A stretch of DNA of 64,000 nt from Nodosilinea sp. FACHB-141 (GTDB lineage: Bacteria; Cyanobacteriota; Cyanobacteriia; Phormidesmidales; Phormidesmidaceae), in assembly GCF_014696135.1 (NCBI RefSeq), contig NZ_JACJPP010000022.1:124001-188000 (forward strand), in the 5' to 3' direction. Below the pieces are notes generated by a model, which saw only the letters and a list, made by a program, of their open reading frames with translations, was not told where the DNA came from and searched no databases. The translations under genes and the position numbers were made by a program. Shown piece after piece: positions 25,294-34,566 of the stretch. Each line of letters starts with the position of its first letter. Within the stretch, counting starts at the first letter, position 1.

Positions 25294-25893
25294 CTACACC
25301 TTGGCCAGTGTGACCTGTTCTGCTTGGTCTTGATATTTGCCTTGGCGGGTTTCGTAGCTAACCTGGCAGGGCTCACCCTCAAAGAAAATTAGCTGCACCA
25401 CTCCCTCGCTGGCGTAGATGCGACAGTCGGCGCTAGAGGAATTAGAAAACTCTAGGGTGAGGTGGCCGCGCCACCCCGCTTCAGCTGGGGTCAGATTGGC
25501 AATGATGCCACAGCGGGCGTAGGTCGATTTGCCGATGCAAATCACGCTGATGTTGTTGGGGACAGAAATTTTTTCTAAGGCTACTCCCAGCCCATAGGAG
25601 TGGGCCGGCAAGATAAAGTAGCTGCCGCTCTCATCAGTTTTAAGGGCGGTGGGTTCTAAATTGGCGGGGCTGAAATTTTTGGGATCAACCACCGTACCCG
25701 GAACATGGCGAAAGATTCTAAATTCGGCAGGAGATAGCCGAATGTCGTACCCGTAGGACGACAGCCCGTAGCTGATAACTGGCTGTCCTAGAGAATGGTC
25801 AGCGTTCTCTAGCTGTCGCACCAGGGAGGGCTGAAACGGCTGAATCATGCCCTCCTTAGCCATTTTGTCGATCCAGGCATCGTTCTTAATCAT
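25294..25893 (-). CDS. dcd: dCTP deaminase
   Basis: Deaminates dCTP to dUTP, the precursor of dTTP. The 199-residue protein has the trimeric dUTPase-like fold: VISYGLSSYGYDIRLSP (about 37-53), IGKSTYARCGIIANLTPAEAG with the conserved Ser-Arg pair, and the catalytic Glu within HLTLEFSNSS. The C-terminal GKYQDQ closes the active site. It lies 19 bases downstream of a CobO-like gene on the same strand, so the two are probably co-transcribed. Confidence 0.96.
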   Translation of the reverse strand: MIKNDAWIDKMAKEGMIQPFQPSLVRQLENADHSLGQPVISYGLSSYGYDIRLSPAEFRIFRHVPGTVVDPKNFSPANLEPTALKTDESGSYFILPAHSYGLGVALEKISVPNNISVICIGKSTYARCGIIANLTPAEAGWRGHLTLEFSNSSSADCRIYASEGVVQLIFFEGEPCQVSYETRQGKYQDQAEQVTLAKV

Positions 25894-25912
25894 GGCAAAG
25901 CTTCCTGGACGG

Positions 25913-26467
25913 CTAGGGCAAAAAGTTACGGCGAAATTCGGTTACTTGGTCGGCCACTGTGAGTAGCGGATCTGGCATGTCGGGGCCAGTGAGGATGACA
26001 TCGACTTGAGGAGGGCGCTGCTTGAGAAAGTCTACAACGTCTTGGGTGGGAATCAGACCGTAGTTGACGGTTAGGCTGAGTTCATCGAGCACGATGAGCC
26101 CATAGCGACCTCGGGCTATGACCGCTTTGGTATGAGACCACAAGTCTTGAATGGCCTGCTGCTCACTGGGACTCACTACCGGGTCATGAATACAGCGCGG
26201 CATGTCGGCGCGAATCCAGTCTAGATTTTGGCCAAACTGCATCGGTTGATCAGGCCCCTGGTGAATGCCTCCCTTGAGAAATTGCACGATCAGCACAGCT
26301 TTGCCCTGGTCAGCGATCCGCAGAGCCTGCACCATAACATTGGTGAAAAAGTTGCGGTGTACGGCGGTAAAGACTTGTACGGTGCCCTCTACTGTCTGTA
26401 AGAGCGGATGGCGAACGAGCGAGGCAGGGGACGGCGCTAGGGAAAGAGGTTTGATCTGGGAGACCAT
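25913..26467 (-). CDS. CobO/BtuR-like protein lacking the P-loop
   Basis: A 184-residue relative of cob(I)yrinic acid a,c-diamide adenosyltransferase (CobO/BtuR). It keeps the fold markers VLIVQFLKGG (about 58-67), Walker B-like LIVLDELSLTVNYG (about 124-137) and the C-terminal RPPQVDVILTG and ADQVTEFRR. The normal ATP loop TGNGKGKTT is replaced by FTAVHRNFFT (residues 33-42), with no Gly-Lys-Ser/Thr. ATP binding of the normal kind is therefore unlikely. I believe similar P-loop-less versions occur in other cyanobacteria, but I cannot verify this here. It lies upstream of dcd on the same strand. Confidence 0.75.
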   Translation of the reverse strand: MVSQIKPLSLAPSPASLVRHPLLQTVEGTVQVFTAVHRNFFTNVMVQALRIADQGKAVLIVQFLKGGIHQGPDQPMQFGQNLDWIRADMPRCIHDPVVSPSEQQAIQDLWSHTKAVIARGRYGLIVLDELSLTVNYGLIPTQDVVDFLKQRPPQVDVILTGPDMPDPLLTVADQVTEFRRNFLP

Positions 26468-26770
26468 GGGCTAGTCCATCGAGGGCAGAAGAACGGCAGT
26501 TATCCGTTGACCACACCAAAGCCGGCAGCAGCGTAGTGCTACGTTTCTAGGTTGGGTAGCTTGGATTGTAGGGCTAAATATAGCGTGATTCCCCCAACGT
26601 GAATCGACGAATTACTCTATATGCATTCATGAAGTGCTTATGTACTGTATTTAGCTCTAATGGCTTAGCCCGATCAACTATCCTTTGGAACCTGCGCTCG
26701 AGGAGGCGGAAAAGCTGCCTAGTCTAAGGGAGTCTGCTGTATTCTATGGAGGGCATTAGGGGCACCTTGT
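26468..26770. other. Intergenic region upstream of rph
   Basis: About 300 bases between the divergent CobO-like gene and rph. It should hold both promoters. A TATGGAGGGCATTAGGGG stretch (about 26747-26764) may include the rph ribosome site. No RNA fold or repeat was recognised. Confidence 0.4.
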
Positions 26771-27487
26771 ATGGCTTGGCAACGTCCAGATGGTCGGCAA
26801 CCTCACCAGCTGCGGCCAGTAAGTTTTGAACGCCAATTTACGAAATTTTCGGCAGGCTCTGTACTAACCCGCTGCGGCAATACCCAGGTGCTCTGCACCG
26901 TGTCTGTAGAAGAGGGGGTGCCGCGATTTTTGCAGGGGTCGGGTCGGGGCTGGCTAACGGCTGAGTACCGCATGTTGCCAGGGGCTACCCCCCAGCGGCA
27001 GGCTCGTGAGCTCATGAAGCTATCGGGTCGCACCCAGGAGATTCAGCGTCTGATTGGGCGTAGTCTGCGATCGACTCTTGATTTTGAGCTGCTGGGGGAA
27101 CGCACTCTCCTGGTAGACGCCGACGTGCTCCAGGCCGATGCGGGCACCCGCACCGCATCGATTACAGGGGGCTATGTGGCCCTAGCCGATGCGGTGCAAG
27201 GCTTAGTGGCGCAGGGATTGTTGACGCGATCGCCCCTAGTGCACGGAGTTGCCGCTGTCTCCGTTGGCCTCATTGGAGATGATGTCTTGCTCGATTTGCA
27301 GTACGACGAAGACGTGGCGGCAGCCGTAGACTTCAATCTGGTGCTTAACGAGGAGCTCAACATTATTGAAGTTCAGGGTACGGCCGAAGAGGGTAGCTTT
27401 AGCCGTCAGCAGATGAACCAGATTCTAGAGGTGGGTGAGCTGGGCATTAAACAGCTCTTAGAGGCTCAGCAGGCGGCGTTGCTGTAG
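26771..27487 (+). CDS. rph: Ribonuclease PH
   Basis: Phosphate-dependent 3'-5' exoribonuclease that trims tRNA 3' ends. The 238-residue protein begins [16 protein letters not shown] and has the phosphate-site [20 protein letters not shown] region, split by normal family spacing, then [20 protein letters not shown] and the C-terminal [12 protein letters not shown]. Length is normal. ATG 26771 is supported by similarity beginning at residue 1. A G-T-containing 10-bp stem-loop lies 33 bases after the stop. Confidence 0.97.
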   Translation: MAWQRPDGRQPHQLRPVSFERQFTKFSAGSVLTRCGNTQVLCTVSVEEGVPRFLQGSGRGWLTAEYRMLPGATPQRQARELMKLSGRTQEIQRLIGRSLRSTLDFELLGERTLLVDADVLQADAGTRTASITGGYVALADAVQGLVAQGLLTRSPLVHGVAAVSVGLIGDDVLLDLQYDEDVAAAVDFNLVLNEELNIIEVQGTAEEGSFSRQQMNQILEVGELGIKQLLEAQQAALL

Positions 27488-27519
27488 GTACATCGCTTGA
27501 GAGGATGGCTGTTCTATCC

Positions 27520-27551
27520 AGCGCTGCCCTGCTAGAACTGGGGGCAGTGCT
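27520..27551 (+). other. Stem-loop after rph without T tract
   Basis: AGCGCTGCCC (27520-27529) pairs with GGGCAGTGCT (27542-27551), with one G-T pair, around a 12-base loop. No run of T follows, so it may protect the rph message 3' end or be incidental. Confidence 0.4.
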
Positions 27552-27727
27552 CGGAGTTGCGTCGGAGTTGCGATCGCTAGAGGGCACTTCTTTCCTAGAA
27601 CGAGAGAGTAAAACCAATTCCTATCGTTAAGAAACGCATCAAGACTATCAGCTGAATTTTGCCCTTGGGCAGTCTGAAATTAGGCCACAGTCTGGAATCG
27701 TAGTTTTCTCGCGCAGGAAGGTTTGCC

Positions 27728-28495
27728 ATGACATCTATAGATGCGTTTTCGATGAAAGAAATCACGGTGAGCCGGCAGTCTCCGGGAGAAGAGCGCCAGG
27801 CAGCCCTACACCAAATTTATGCTCAGGTGCTCGAACGCCAGCCCTATGGGTTTGAACGTAAGCAGCTCGCCAAAATCGAAGCGGAGTTCTTGCGAAATAA
27901 AATTGGTGTCAAGCGGTTTCTGCGCGAGCTGGGCCATTCTGAGGTCTATCTCAATGAGTTTTACTACAATTCTTCTAACCCAAAATTTATTGAGCTGTGC
28001 TTCAAGCACTTCATCGGCCGTGCCCCCAGCGATTCGGCAGAAATGCATCGCTACTGCGATATTCTGATGCGGCAGGGCGTTAAAGCCATGATTACTGCTC
28101 TGCTCGACTCTGACGATTACAGTAAGCACTTTGGCTGCTTTACTGTGCCTCACGCCTGGGCCGAGGACAGCTACCCATCTCCAAGAACGTTCTGGGAAAC
28201 TGAAGTGCTGCTGCATGAGCTGCACGGTCGACGCGGCTGGATTGTGCCTACAATGACCTGGCACGACCTTCAGCTCAACTGCGACGGCGGCAGCTGTAGT
28301 TTGCCTGGGGCACCAATACAATCTAGCCATTCCCTGCGGACAGCGGCAGCGGCTACAGTAGCCATATCGGGAGCAGAGGCGCTGCACCAGGTGCTGAGTA
28401 CGATGGGACCTCAGGATTTGGAAGTGTTTGCCGCGACCCTCTCTATCACTGAGCGCGACAAGCTGCGCCACTTGCTGATGCAGCCCGCCCGATAG
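27728..28495 (+). CDS. Phycobilisome linker domain protein
   Basis: A 255-residue protein with one PBS linker domain (about 20-150): QIYAQVLERQPYGFERKQL, FLRELGHSEVYLNEFYYNSSNPKF, ELCFKHFIGRAPSDSAEM and MITALLDSDDYSKHFG are typical of rod-core linkers and the repeat domains of ApcE. The remaining C-terminal 100 residues are not membrane-spanning, so it is not a CpcL type, and do not match CpcG as I know it. No phycobiliprotein genes are adjacent. It may be a minor linker or a regulator derived from one. AGGAAGG precedes ATG 27728. Confidence 0.8.
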   Translation: MTSIDAFSMKEITVSRQSPGEERQAALHQIYAQVLERQPYGFERKQLAKIEAEFLRNKIGVKRFLRELGHSEVYLNEFYYNSSNPKFIELCFKHFIGRAPSDSAEMHRYCDILMRQGVKAMITALLDSDDYSKHFGCFTVPHAWAEDSYPSPRTFWETEVLLHELHGRRGWIVPTMTWHDLQLNCDGGSCSLPGAPIQSSHSLRTAAAATVAISGAEALHQVLSTMGPQDLEVFAATLSITERDKLRHLLMQPAR

Positions 28496-28618
28496 GTCAT
28501 CGCGCTTAGAGCATTCAGCAGCATGTTCCACGGTGGCGGACTCGAACTGAACTGGGCTCGGACTCGTCACGGGCCATTTAGTACTTGAGCAAGCCAATTG
28601 TGACTAGCTCTAACGGCT

Positions 28619-28678
28619 TAGGGTTCAAGGTGTAGATAGACAGTAGGCCTTGAACCCTAGACCTTAAACCCTGAACCC
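28619..28678. repeat. Dispersed inverted-repeat element, copy A
   Basis: TAGGGTTCAAGG (28619-28630) and CCTTGAACCCTA (28648-28659) form a perfect 12-bp inverted repeat with a 17-base loop. It is followed by a further heptad-like run of AAACCCTGAACCCTA to 28674. A related element lies at 53624-53690. It sits between the convergent linker gene and tyrS and may also act as a transcription end. Confidence 0.7.
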
Positions 28679-28710
28679 TACTAGCCCGTTAACTTTGGCT
28701 TCGCAGACTA

Positions 28711-29958
28711 CTAAGCTATGAGCCGGGCGAATTTTTTCTTGCCCACCTGCACCACTTTGCCAATGAGATCAGCGGGGCTGACAAACTCTTGGTTGGGATC
28801 GGTCACTTTCTCGCCGTCGAGCTTCACGGCACCTCCTTGAATTTGGCGGCGGGCCTCGCTACTGCTGGTGCATAGCGGCGTAGACCCCACCAAATAGAAC
28901 AGTTTGGCCGGAAAATTGATTTCAGCTAAGGAAAACTCGGGCACCCCGGCCGCAGGCTCACCAGTGCCTTGAACGAGGTTGATGGCGGCCTGCTGCGCCT
29001 GCTGTGCCGCCGTTTCGCCGTGGAACTGGCGGGTGACCTCTAGGGCCAGCAGCTTTTGGCGATCGCGCGGGTTCTCTGGCAGGGTATCCAGCGCGAAGGG
29101 CGTCAACAGCTCAAAGTAGTCTTTAATCAGCGAGTCGGGCACCTTCTCGAGCTTGGAGTACATGCTCAGAGGATCTTCCTGGAGCCCCACGTAGTTGCCC
29201 AGGGATTTCGACATTTTTTGGATGCCGTCGGTGCCCAGCAGCAGCGGCACGAGCAGGCCAAACTGGGGTAGCAGGCCAAAGTGGCGCTGCAAATCGCGCC
29301 CAACGGCAATATTGAATTTTTGGTCGGTACCGCCCAACTCCACGTCGGCCTGCACCGCCACTGAGTCATAGCCCTGCATCAGTGGGTAGAGAAACTCGTG
29401 GAGAAATACCGGCTCGCCCTTGCCGTAGCGCTCGGAGAAGCCTTCTTTGGCCAGCATCTGCCCTACGGTCATGGTGCTGAGCAGCTCAAGAATTTTGCCC
29501 AGGTCGAGGGAAGACAGCCACTCCGAGTTGTAGCGCACCTCCAGCCGACCGGGCGTATCGAAATCGAGAATGGGGCGCACCTGTTCCAGGTAGGTCTCGG
29601 CGTTGGCCTTCACATCCGCTTCTGTGAGCTGGCGGCGCACCTCCGACTTGCCAGTGGGGTCGCCAATGCGGGCGGTGAAGTCGCCAATAATCAGCACGGC
29701 AGTGTGGCCGGCATCCTGAAAGGCGCGCAGCTTGCGTACCGGAATGCTGTGGCCCAGGTGAATTTCAGCGCCAGTAGGATCAATGCCCAGCTTGACCCGC
29801 AGGGGGCGATCGCACTTCAGTAGCCGCTGTGTCAGGTTCTGCTCTGGGTCGCTAGAGTCTGGCTGGTGGGGAAAGACCTCGCTGATGCCCCGATAAATGC
29901 TCTCAAATTCAACCGGGGAGGAGCTGGGGTGAGCCTGGGTCATGGTGACTGAGTTCAT
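28711..29958 (-). CDS. tyrS: Tyrosine--tRNA ligase
   Basis: Class I synthetase that charges tRNA-Tyr. The 415-residue protein has the HIGH-type motif in [15 protein letters not shown] (about 64-78), the KMSKS loop [13 protein letters not shown] (about 251-263) and a C-terminal S4-like RNA-binding domain ([17 protein letters not shown], about 365). It belongs to the longer TyrS branch found in many cyanobacteria. The start is either ATG 29958 or ATG 29943 (MTQAHPS); neither has a good ribosome site. It is divergent from the penicillin-binding protein gene. Confidence 0.97.
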   Translation of the reverse strand: MNSVTMTQAHPSSSPVEFESIYRGISEVFPHQPDSSDPEQNLTQRLLKCDRPLRVKLGIDPTGAEIHLGHSIPVRKLRAFQDAGHTAVLIIGDFTARIGDPTGKSEVRRQLTEADVKANAETYLEQVRPILDFDTPGRLEVRYNSEWLSSLDLGKILELLSTMTVGQMLAKEGFSERYGKGEPVFLHEFLYPLMQGYDSVAVQADVELGGTDQKFNIAVGRDLQRHFGLLPQFGLLVPLLLGTDGIQKMSKSLGNYVGLQEDPLSMYSKLEKVPDSLIKDYFELLTPFALDTLPENPRDRQKLLALEVTRQFHGETAAQQAQQAAINLVQGTGEPAAGVPEFSLAEINFPAKLFYLVGSTPLCTSSSEARRQIQGGAVKLDGEKVTDPNQEFVSPADLIGKVVQVGKKKFARLIA

Positions 29959-30265
29959 GGGATAGGGATGGCGGGTTGGTATTGCCCAGGGGCCAGAGAA
30001 AACAGGTTTAGCGCACTAAAGCCACTGACTGATAAGTTGTGGCAAAAGTGGCCCTTAGCTTCTCCTTATAACCATTTGTAAGGCTAGGATAGGCGTGCCT
30101 GCGATCGCCCTCGAGCGGTCTTTAGGGCCACCGCTGGCGCTCACTTATCTAGAGGGTCATTATAATGGCCTAACCGTCACCTGCTGACGGCCATCTACAC
30201 GCTACGAAATAGCCTTCCATCGCTACGCCGCACCGTCGTTTTATAAGCAGCCTTTAAGAGCCAAC
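29959..30265. other. Divergent region between tyrS and a penicillin-binding protein gene
   Basis: About 305 bases that must hold promoters for both directions. One GCGATCGC octamer site lies near 30101. I looked for a T-box-like leader before tyrS and saw nothing supporting it. No other structure is evident. Confidence 0.4.
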
Positions 30266-32185
30266 GTGTCAACCAACACCATTCGCCACAAAAGCCGACG
30301 TCAACCTCAGCCCCTGCGCCGAGCACCCAACGCGCTGAAGTACGTTCAAGACGTAGGGCAGGTAGCGGCGGCAGCCCTGCTCGGCACCACCATGATCGCC
30401 AGCTCTGTGCTGGCGGGCGGGCTGGTGGGCTTGGCCATTAGCTTCCGCAATTTGCCTGATGTGCGGGTACTTCGCAACTACGTGCCTAGCGAGACCAGCT
30501 ACATCTACGACATCAATGGCACCCTGCTCTATAGCCTCCACGACGAAGCGAACCGCGAAGTCATCGACCTCGACGAGATGTCGCCGCACCTCAAGCGGGC
30601 CGTGCTAGCAGTAGAAGACAGCTATTTTTACTCCCACAACGGCATCAACCCCAGCAGCGTAGGCCGGGCCTTACTGGCTAACGCCCAAGCTGGGAGCACG
30701 GTAGAAGGTGGTTCGACCGTCACCATGCAGCTGGTAAAAAACCTGTTTCTTACCCCTGAGCGAGCCGTCAGCCGCAAAGTGGCAGAGGCCGTGCTGGCTC
30801 TGCGCCTAGAGCAAATCTTCAGCAAAGACGAAATTCTGGAGATGTATCTCAACCAGGTCTACTGGGGCCACAACAACTACGGGGTCGAAACTGCTGCCCA
30901 GAGCTACTTCAATAAGTCAGCCAGAGACCTTACCCTACCGGAAGCGGCTGTGATGGCGGGCTTAATTCAGGCTCCAGAAAGCTACAGCCCCTTCCACAAC
31001 TATGAAGCCACCAAGGAGCGCCAGGCCGTCGTGCTTAACCGCATGCGCCAGCTGGGCTGGATCTCCCCAGAAGAAGAGGTAGCTGCCAGGGATGCGCCCC
31101 TGCTGGTAGGCGAAGTGAAATCATTCCGCAGCAGCATTTCTCCCTATGTTACCGAAGCGGCAGTACAGGAGTTGAAGCAGCGCTTTGGCAATGAAGCGGT
31201 GGTGAAGGGCGGTATGCGCGTGCAAACGACTGTTGACCTCAACATGCAGCGCATGGCCGAGGCTACGGTGCAGCGACACAATGCCCGCATTCGCCACATT
31301 GCCGATCAGATGGCTTTAGTGTCTATTGACCCCCGTACCCATTTTGTGAAAGCAATGGTGGGCGGGGTCGACTATCAAACTAGCCAATTCAACCGGGCGA
31401 TTCAGGCCTACCGCCAGCCGGGCTCAGCGTTTAAGCCATTTGTGTACTACGTGGCCTTTGCGACGGGGCGCTATACCCCAGCCAGCAGCATTGCCGACAC
31501 GCCGGTTAGCTATCCCGATGGCTATCGCTACTACAGCCCCAAGAACTATGACAGCAGTTTTATGGGGAACATCCCCATTCGCACAGCTCTAGAAACCTCG
31601 CGCAACGTGCCAGCGGTGAAGCTGGGCCAAGCGGTGGGAGTAAACCAAATTATTGAGCTGTGCCGCACCCTCGGGATTGACAGCCCGATGCAGCCGGTAA
31701 CCTCGCTGCCTCTGGGTGCTGTGGATCTAACCCCAATGGAAATGGCCGGAGCCTATGCCACCTTTGCCAGTAACGGCTGGCACTCTGAGCCGACCTTTAT
31801 CGTGCAGGTGAGCGACAGCAGCGGCAATGTGCTGCTTGACAACACCCCCCAACCTCAGTTGGTGCTTGACCCCTGGGCGGCTGCGTCGTTGACCGATGTT
31901 TTGCAGGGGGTAATTGCTCGGGGAACCGGCCAAGCCGCTCAGATTGGGCGACCAGCGGCGGGTAAAACCGGTACCACCGACTCCCAACGAGATGTGTGGT
32001 TTGTGGGTTATGTACCCCAACTTTCGACCGCCGTGTGGATCGGCAACGATAACTACTCGCCGATGCGCTCTGGCACTACGGGCGGCACCTACGCTGCGCC
32101 GGTGTGGCGAGACTTTATGCAGCAGGCTCTGGCCAATACGCCGGCCGAAAACTTCAAGCGACCTTCGGAATTCGTGCAACCCTAG
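30266..32185 (+). CDS. Class A penicillin-binding protein (PBP1A type)
   Basis: Bifunctional peptidoglycan glycosyltransferase and transpeptidase, 639 residues. One N-terminal membrane helix (about 36-58) is followed by the GT51 domain with LAVEDSYFYSHNG, EGGSTVTMQLVKN and QVYWGHNNYGVETAA. The transpeptidase domain has SxxK in QPGSAFKPFVYY (about 390), SxN in TSRNVPAVKLG and KTG in AGKTGTTDSQRDVWF (about 570). It starts with GTG 30266. It builds the wall from the periplasmic side of the plasma membrane. Neighbouring genes are unrelated to wall synthesis. Confidence 0.96.
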   Translation: MSTNTIRHKSRRQPQPLRRAPNALKYVQDVGQVAAAALLGTTMIASSVLAGGLVGLAISFRNLPDVRVLRNYVPSETSYIYDINGTLLYSLHDEANREVIDLDEMSPHLKRAVLAVEDSYFYSHNGINPSSVGRALLANAQAGSTVEGGSTVTMQLVKNLFLTPERAVSRKVAEAVLALRLEQIFSKDEILEMYLNQVYWGHNNYGVETAAQSYFNKSARDLTLPEAAVMAGLIQAPESYSPFHNYEATKERQAVVLNRMRQLGWISPEEEVAARDAPLLVGEVKSFRSSISPYVTEAAVQELKQRFGNEAVVKGGMRVQTTVDLNMQRMAEATVQRHNARIRHIADQMALVSIDPRTHFVKAMVGGVDYQTSQFNRAIQAYRQPGSAFKPFVYYVAFATGRYTPASSIADTPVSYPDGYRYYSPKNYDSSFMGNIPIRTALETSRNVPAVKLGQAVGVNQIIELCRTLGIDSPMQPVTSLPLGAVDLTPMEMAGAYATFASNGWHSEPTFIVQVSDSSGNVLLDNTPQPQLVLDPWAAASLTDVLQGVIARGTGQAAQIGRPAAGKTGTTDSQRDVWFVGYVPQLSTAVWIGNDNYSPMRSGTTGGTYAAPVWRDFMQQALANTPAENFKRPSEFVQP

Positions 32186-32290
32186 TGGGCTACGCGTCTT
32201 GCTCTACGGCCTTATTGCGCTGAGCAATTAGGCGATGTGGATGAGCTATGGGATCTAGGGGATCTGAATTTAGAGCCCAGATAAGGATGG

Positions 32291-32776
32291 TTAGAGATTG
32301 ATTTCATCGATTTGGGCGAGGACGCGATCGCGAAATTCTGGGTCGCTGTTGGCGAGCCCCAGCAGTTCCCAGTAAGCGGAGAGGGTGAGCCCATTGGCTT
32401 GAATTAGATCGAGGGCTGCGGCCTGAATCTCCTGCTGCATCTGGCGCGACTCGGTGTCGGTCTCGGCCCGCTGTAGGCCGAGTTCGCGCGACTCAATCAG
32501 CTTGACGACGGCCATGTAGGCATTAACAAAACGGCTGACGGTTTCTGAGGGAATATCGTTGGCGTCAGGTTGGGTGGGGGAAACTGCTGGCGCTGGTAGA
32601 TCCACCGCTGGTGAGGATGCGGCGAAGGCAGGGGTAGCCATACCCAGCAGCAGGATGACCACGCCCAGATACACCACCCGATGTACTAAGCGCTGGCTTT
32701 GCCTACCTAGCGAAGAATTGTGCCGGATGCCCCACTGTTTCAACCAACGGACGCAGGACTTAACAGCAGCAGTCAT
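32291..32776 (-). CDS. DUF4168 domain secreted protein
   Basis: A 161-residue secreted protein with a long basic N-region and a hydrophobic signal segment VVYLGVVILLLGMATPAFA (cleavage after AFA). The mature part has a Pro-rich stretch and a DUF4168-like helical domain (VSRFVNAYMAVVKLIESRELGL; MQQEIQAAALDLIQANGLTL; FRDRVLAQIDEINL). Function is unknown. Start is uncertain: ATG 32776 (MTAAVKS) and ATG 32791 are both possible, and the frame stays open to 32899, which would overlap the divergent regulator gene. Confidence 0.72.
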   Translation of the reverse strand: MTAAVKSCVRWLKQWGIRHNSSLGRQSQRLVHRVVYLGVVILLLGMATPAFAASSPAVDLPAPAVSPTQPDANDIPSETVSRFVNAYMAVVKLIESRELGLQRAETDTESRQMQQEIQAAALDLIQANGLTLSAYWELLGLANSDPEFRDRVLAQIDEINL

Positions 32777-32897
32777 CCACTCGAAACCCATAGACCGATG
32801 ACTCAGAAAGCGTTTCACCAGCCTACCCGAAACCAGATGGCCTATAGTGGTACTAAGCCTAAGCATAAATACATAATGACAAAGGAAACAGACTGTC

Positions 32898-33185
32898 ATG
32901 GCAAGCGATGATACGGCTCCAATGCCTGGTCAAGGGAGTCTCTCTGACCGAGAGCTACAGATCGTTGAGCTAGTGGCATCGGGGCTAACTAACCAAGAAA
33001 TTTCAGAGAAGCTGGAGATCAGCAAACGCACCGTCGACAACCACATCAGCAATATTTTGACTAAGACCGCTACGGGCAACCGGGTGGCTCTGTTCCGCTG
33101 GGCGCTCCAGTCTGGCAAGGTCTGCATCGACGAGGTCAACTGCTGCCTACTGCCTGAAGTTAAGGCCGAGAGTCAAGAGGCTTAG
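32898..33185 (+). CDS. pedR: Small LuxR-type regulator, PedR-like
   Basis: A 95-residue protein made almost entirely of a LuxR helix-turn-helix: LSDRELQIVELVASGLTNQE, then EKLEISKRTVDNHISNILTK (about 35-54). The C-terminal tail carries a Cys at KVCIDEVNCCLLP (three cysteines). This layout matches PedR, the redox-responsive regulator that is inactivated through a thioredoxin-linked Cys when photosynthetic electron flow rises. Identity as PedR is from memory of the family. AAAGGAAAC lies 9 bases before ATG 32898. It is followed by hisS. Confidence 0.78.
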   Translation: MASDDTAPMPGQGSLSDRELQIVELVASGLTNQEISEKLEISKRTVDNHISNILTKTATGNRVALFRWALQSGKVCIDEVNCCLLPEVKAESQEA

Positions 33186-33255
33186 GCACCGTCACCGGCC
33201 AACCTCAGGCTATGATGGGTGTTCTGTATTGCCCATTGAGAGCGCCTGCCCCGTT

Positions 33256-34566
33256 ATGGAGTCGATTCAATCGCTGCCCGGAACTGAAGACATTTTGCCC
33301 AAGGCGCAGTTTGTCGGCCAAGACTTAAAGGTGGCTGATATTCACACCTGGCAGCGGGTAGAGGCGACGGCAAGAGAGATTTTGGGCCGGGCCGCCTACC
33401 GCGAAATTCGCACCCCTACTTTTGAGGCCACCGCCCTGTTTGAACGGGGCATTGGTGAAGCCACCGATGTGGTGGGTAAGGAGATGTACAGCTTCAAAGA
33501 TAAGGGCGATCGCGGCTGTACCCTGCGTCCTGAAGGTACTGCTGGGGTCGTGCGGGCCTACGTGCAGCACAGTCTCTACGCCCAGGGTGGCGTACAACGT
33601 CTTTGGTATACCGGCCCCATGTTTCGCTATGAGCGCCCCCAAAAAGGCCGCCAGCGACAGTTTCACCAGGTGGGGGTTGAGGTGCTGGGCAGCGCCGATC
33701 CCCGCGCCGATGTGGAAGTGATTGCTCTCGCTACAGATATCTTGCAGGCTTTAGGGCTCAAGAACCTGACGTTTTACTTGAACTCGGTCGGTGACAGGGG
33801 CGATCGCCTGCGCTACCGCGAGGCCTTGGTCGATTATCTCACCCCCTACGCGGCGGATTTGGACGAGGATTCGCGCGATCGTCTCACTCGCAATCCCCTG
33901 CGCATTCTCGACAGCAAAGACGAAAAAACCCAGGCTATCACTCAGGCGGCTCCCAGCATTCTGGACTACCTAGGCCCCGACTCCAAACGCCACTTTGACC
34001 AAGTGCTGGCCCAGCTCAATGCCTTGGGCATTGTCTATGAACTCAACCCACGTCTAGTGCGAGGGCTCGACTACTACACCCACACTGCCTTTGAAATTCA
34101 GTCGAGCGATCTAGGGTCTCAGGCCACAGTATGCGGCGGCGGTCGCTACGACGGGTTAGTGGAAGAACTGGGCGGACCGGCTACCCCGGCGGTAGGTTGG
34201 GCTATTGGCCTAGAGCGCCTTACCCTGCTGCTCGAAGCTTTGGAGCAGGGTAAGGCCACAGCCCCAGATATTTATTTGGTCTCTCGCGGTGAGCAGGCCG
34301 AAGCCAATGCCCTGCAGCTGGCCCAAAAACTGCGTCACCGAGGGATAGCGGTAGAGCTAGACCTCAGCGCGGCCGCCTTTGGTAAGCAGTTTAAGCGGGC
34401 CGATCGCAGCGGGGCCGCCGTCTGCCTAATCATTGGCGACGATGAAGCGGCCCAGGGAACTGTGCAGATTAAGTGGCTAACCTCAGGCGATCAAACCAGT
34501 CTCTCTCAAGCGGCATTGCTTAGCGATGCCGATGGTTTTTTGCAGCAGCTTCAAAGCCGAGTATAG
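33256..34566 (+). CDS. hisS: Histidine--tRNA ligase
   Basis: Class II synthetase that charges tRNA-His, 436 residues. Motif 2 region TLRPEGTAGVVRAYV (about 98), the histidine signature LVRGLDYYTHTAFEI (about 270) and GGGRYDGLVEELGG, plus GWAIGLERLTLLLEAL as motif 3, are all present. A C-terminal anticodon-binding domain starts near residue 340 (DIYLVSRGEQAEANAL). ATG 33256 (MESIQSLPGTED) is the family-like start; the TTG at 33229 adds nine unrelated residues. It lies 70 bases after the PedR-like gene. Confidence 0.97.
   Translation: MESIQSLPGTEDILPKAQFVGQDLKVADIHTWQRVEATAREILGRAAYREIRTPTFEATALFERGIGEATDVVGKEMYSFKDKGDRGCTLRPEGTAGVVRAYVQHSLYAQGGVQRLWYTGPMFRYERPQKGRQRQFHQVGVEVLGSADPRADVEVIALATDILQALGLKNLTFYLNSVGDRGDRLRYREALVDYLTPYAADLDEDSRDRLTRNPLRILDSKDEKTQAITQAAPSILDYLGPDSKRHFDQVLAQLNALGIVYELNPRLVRGLDYYTHTAFEIQSSDLGSQATVCGGGRYDGLVEELGGPATPAVGWAIGLERLTLLLEALEQGKATAPDIYLVSRGEQAEANALQLAQKLRHRGIAVELDLSAAAFGKQFKRADRSGAAVCLIIGDDEAAQGTVQIKWLTSGDQTSLSQAALLSDADGFLQQLQSRV

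Noticed and set aside
29959-30265. Possible T-box leader upstream of tyrS
   Set aside because: No T-box sequence or specifier loop could be found, and T-boxes are rare in cyanobacteria.
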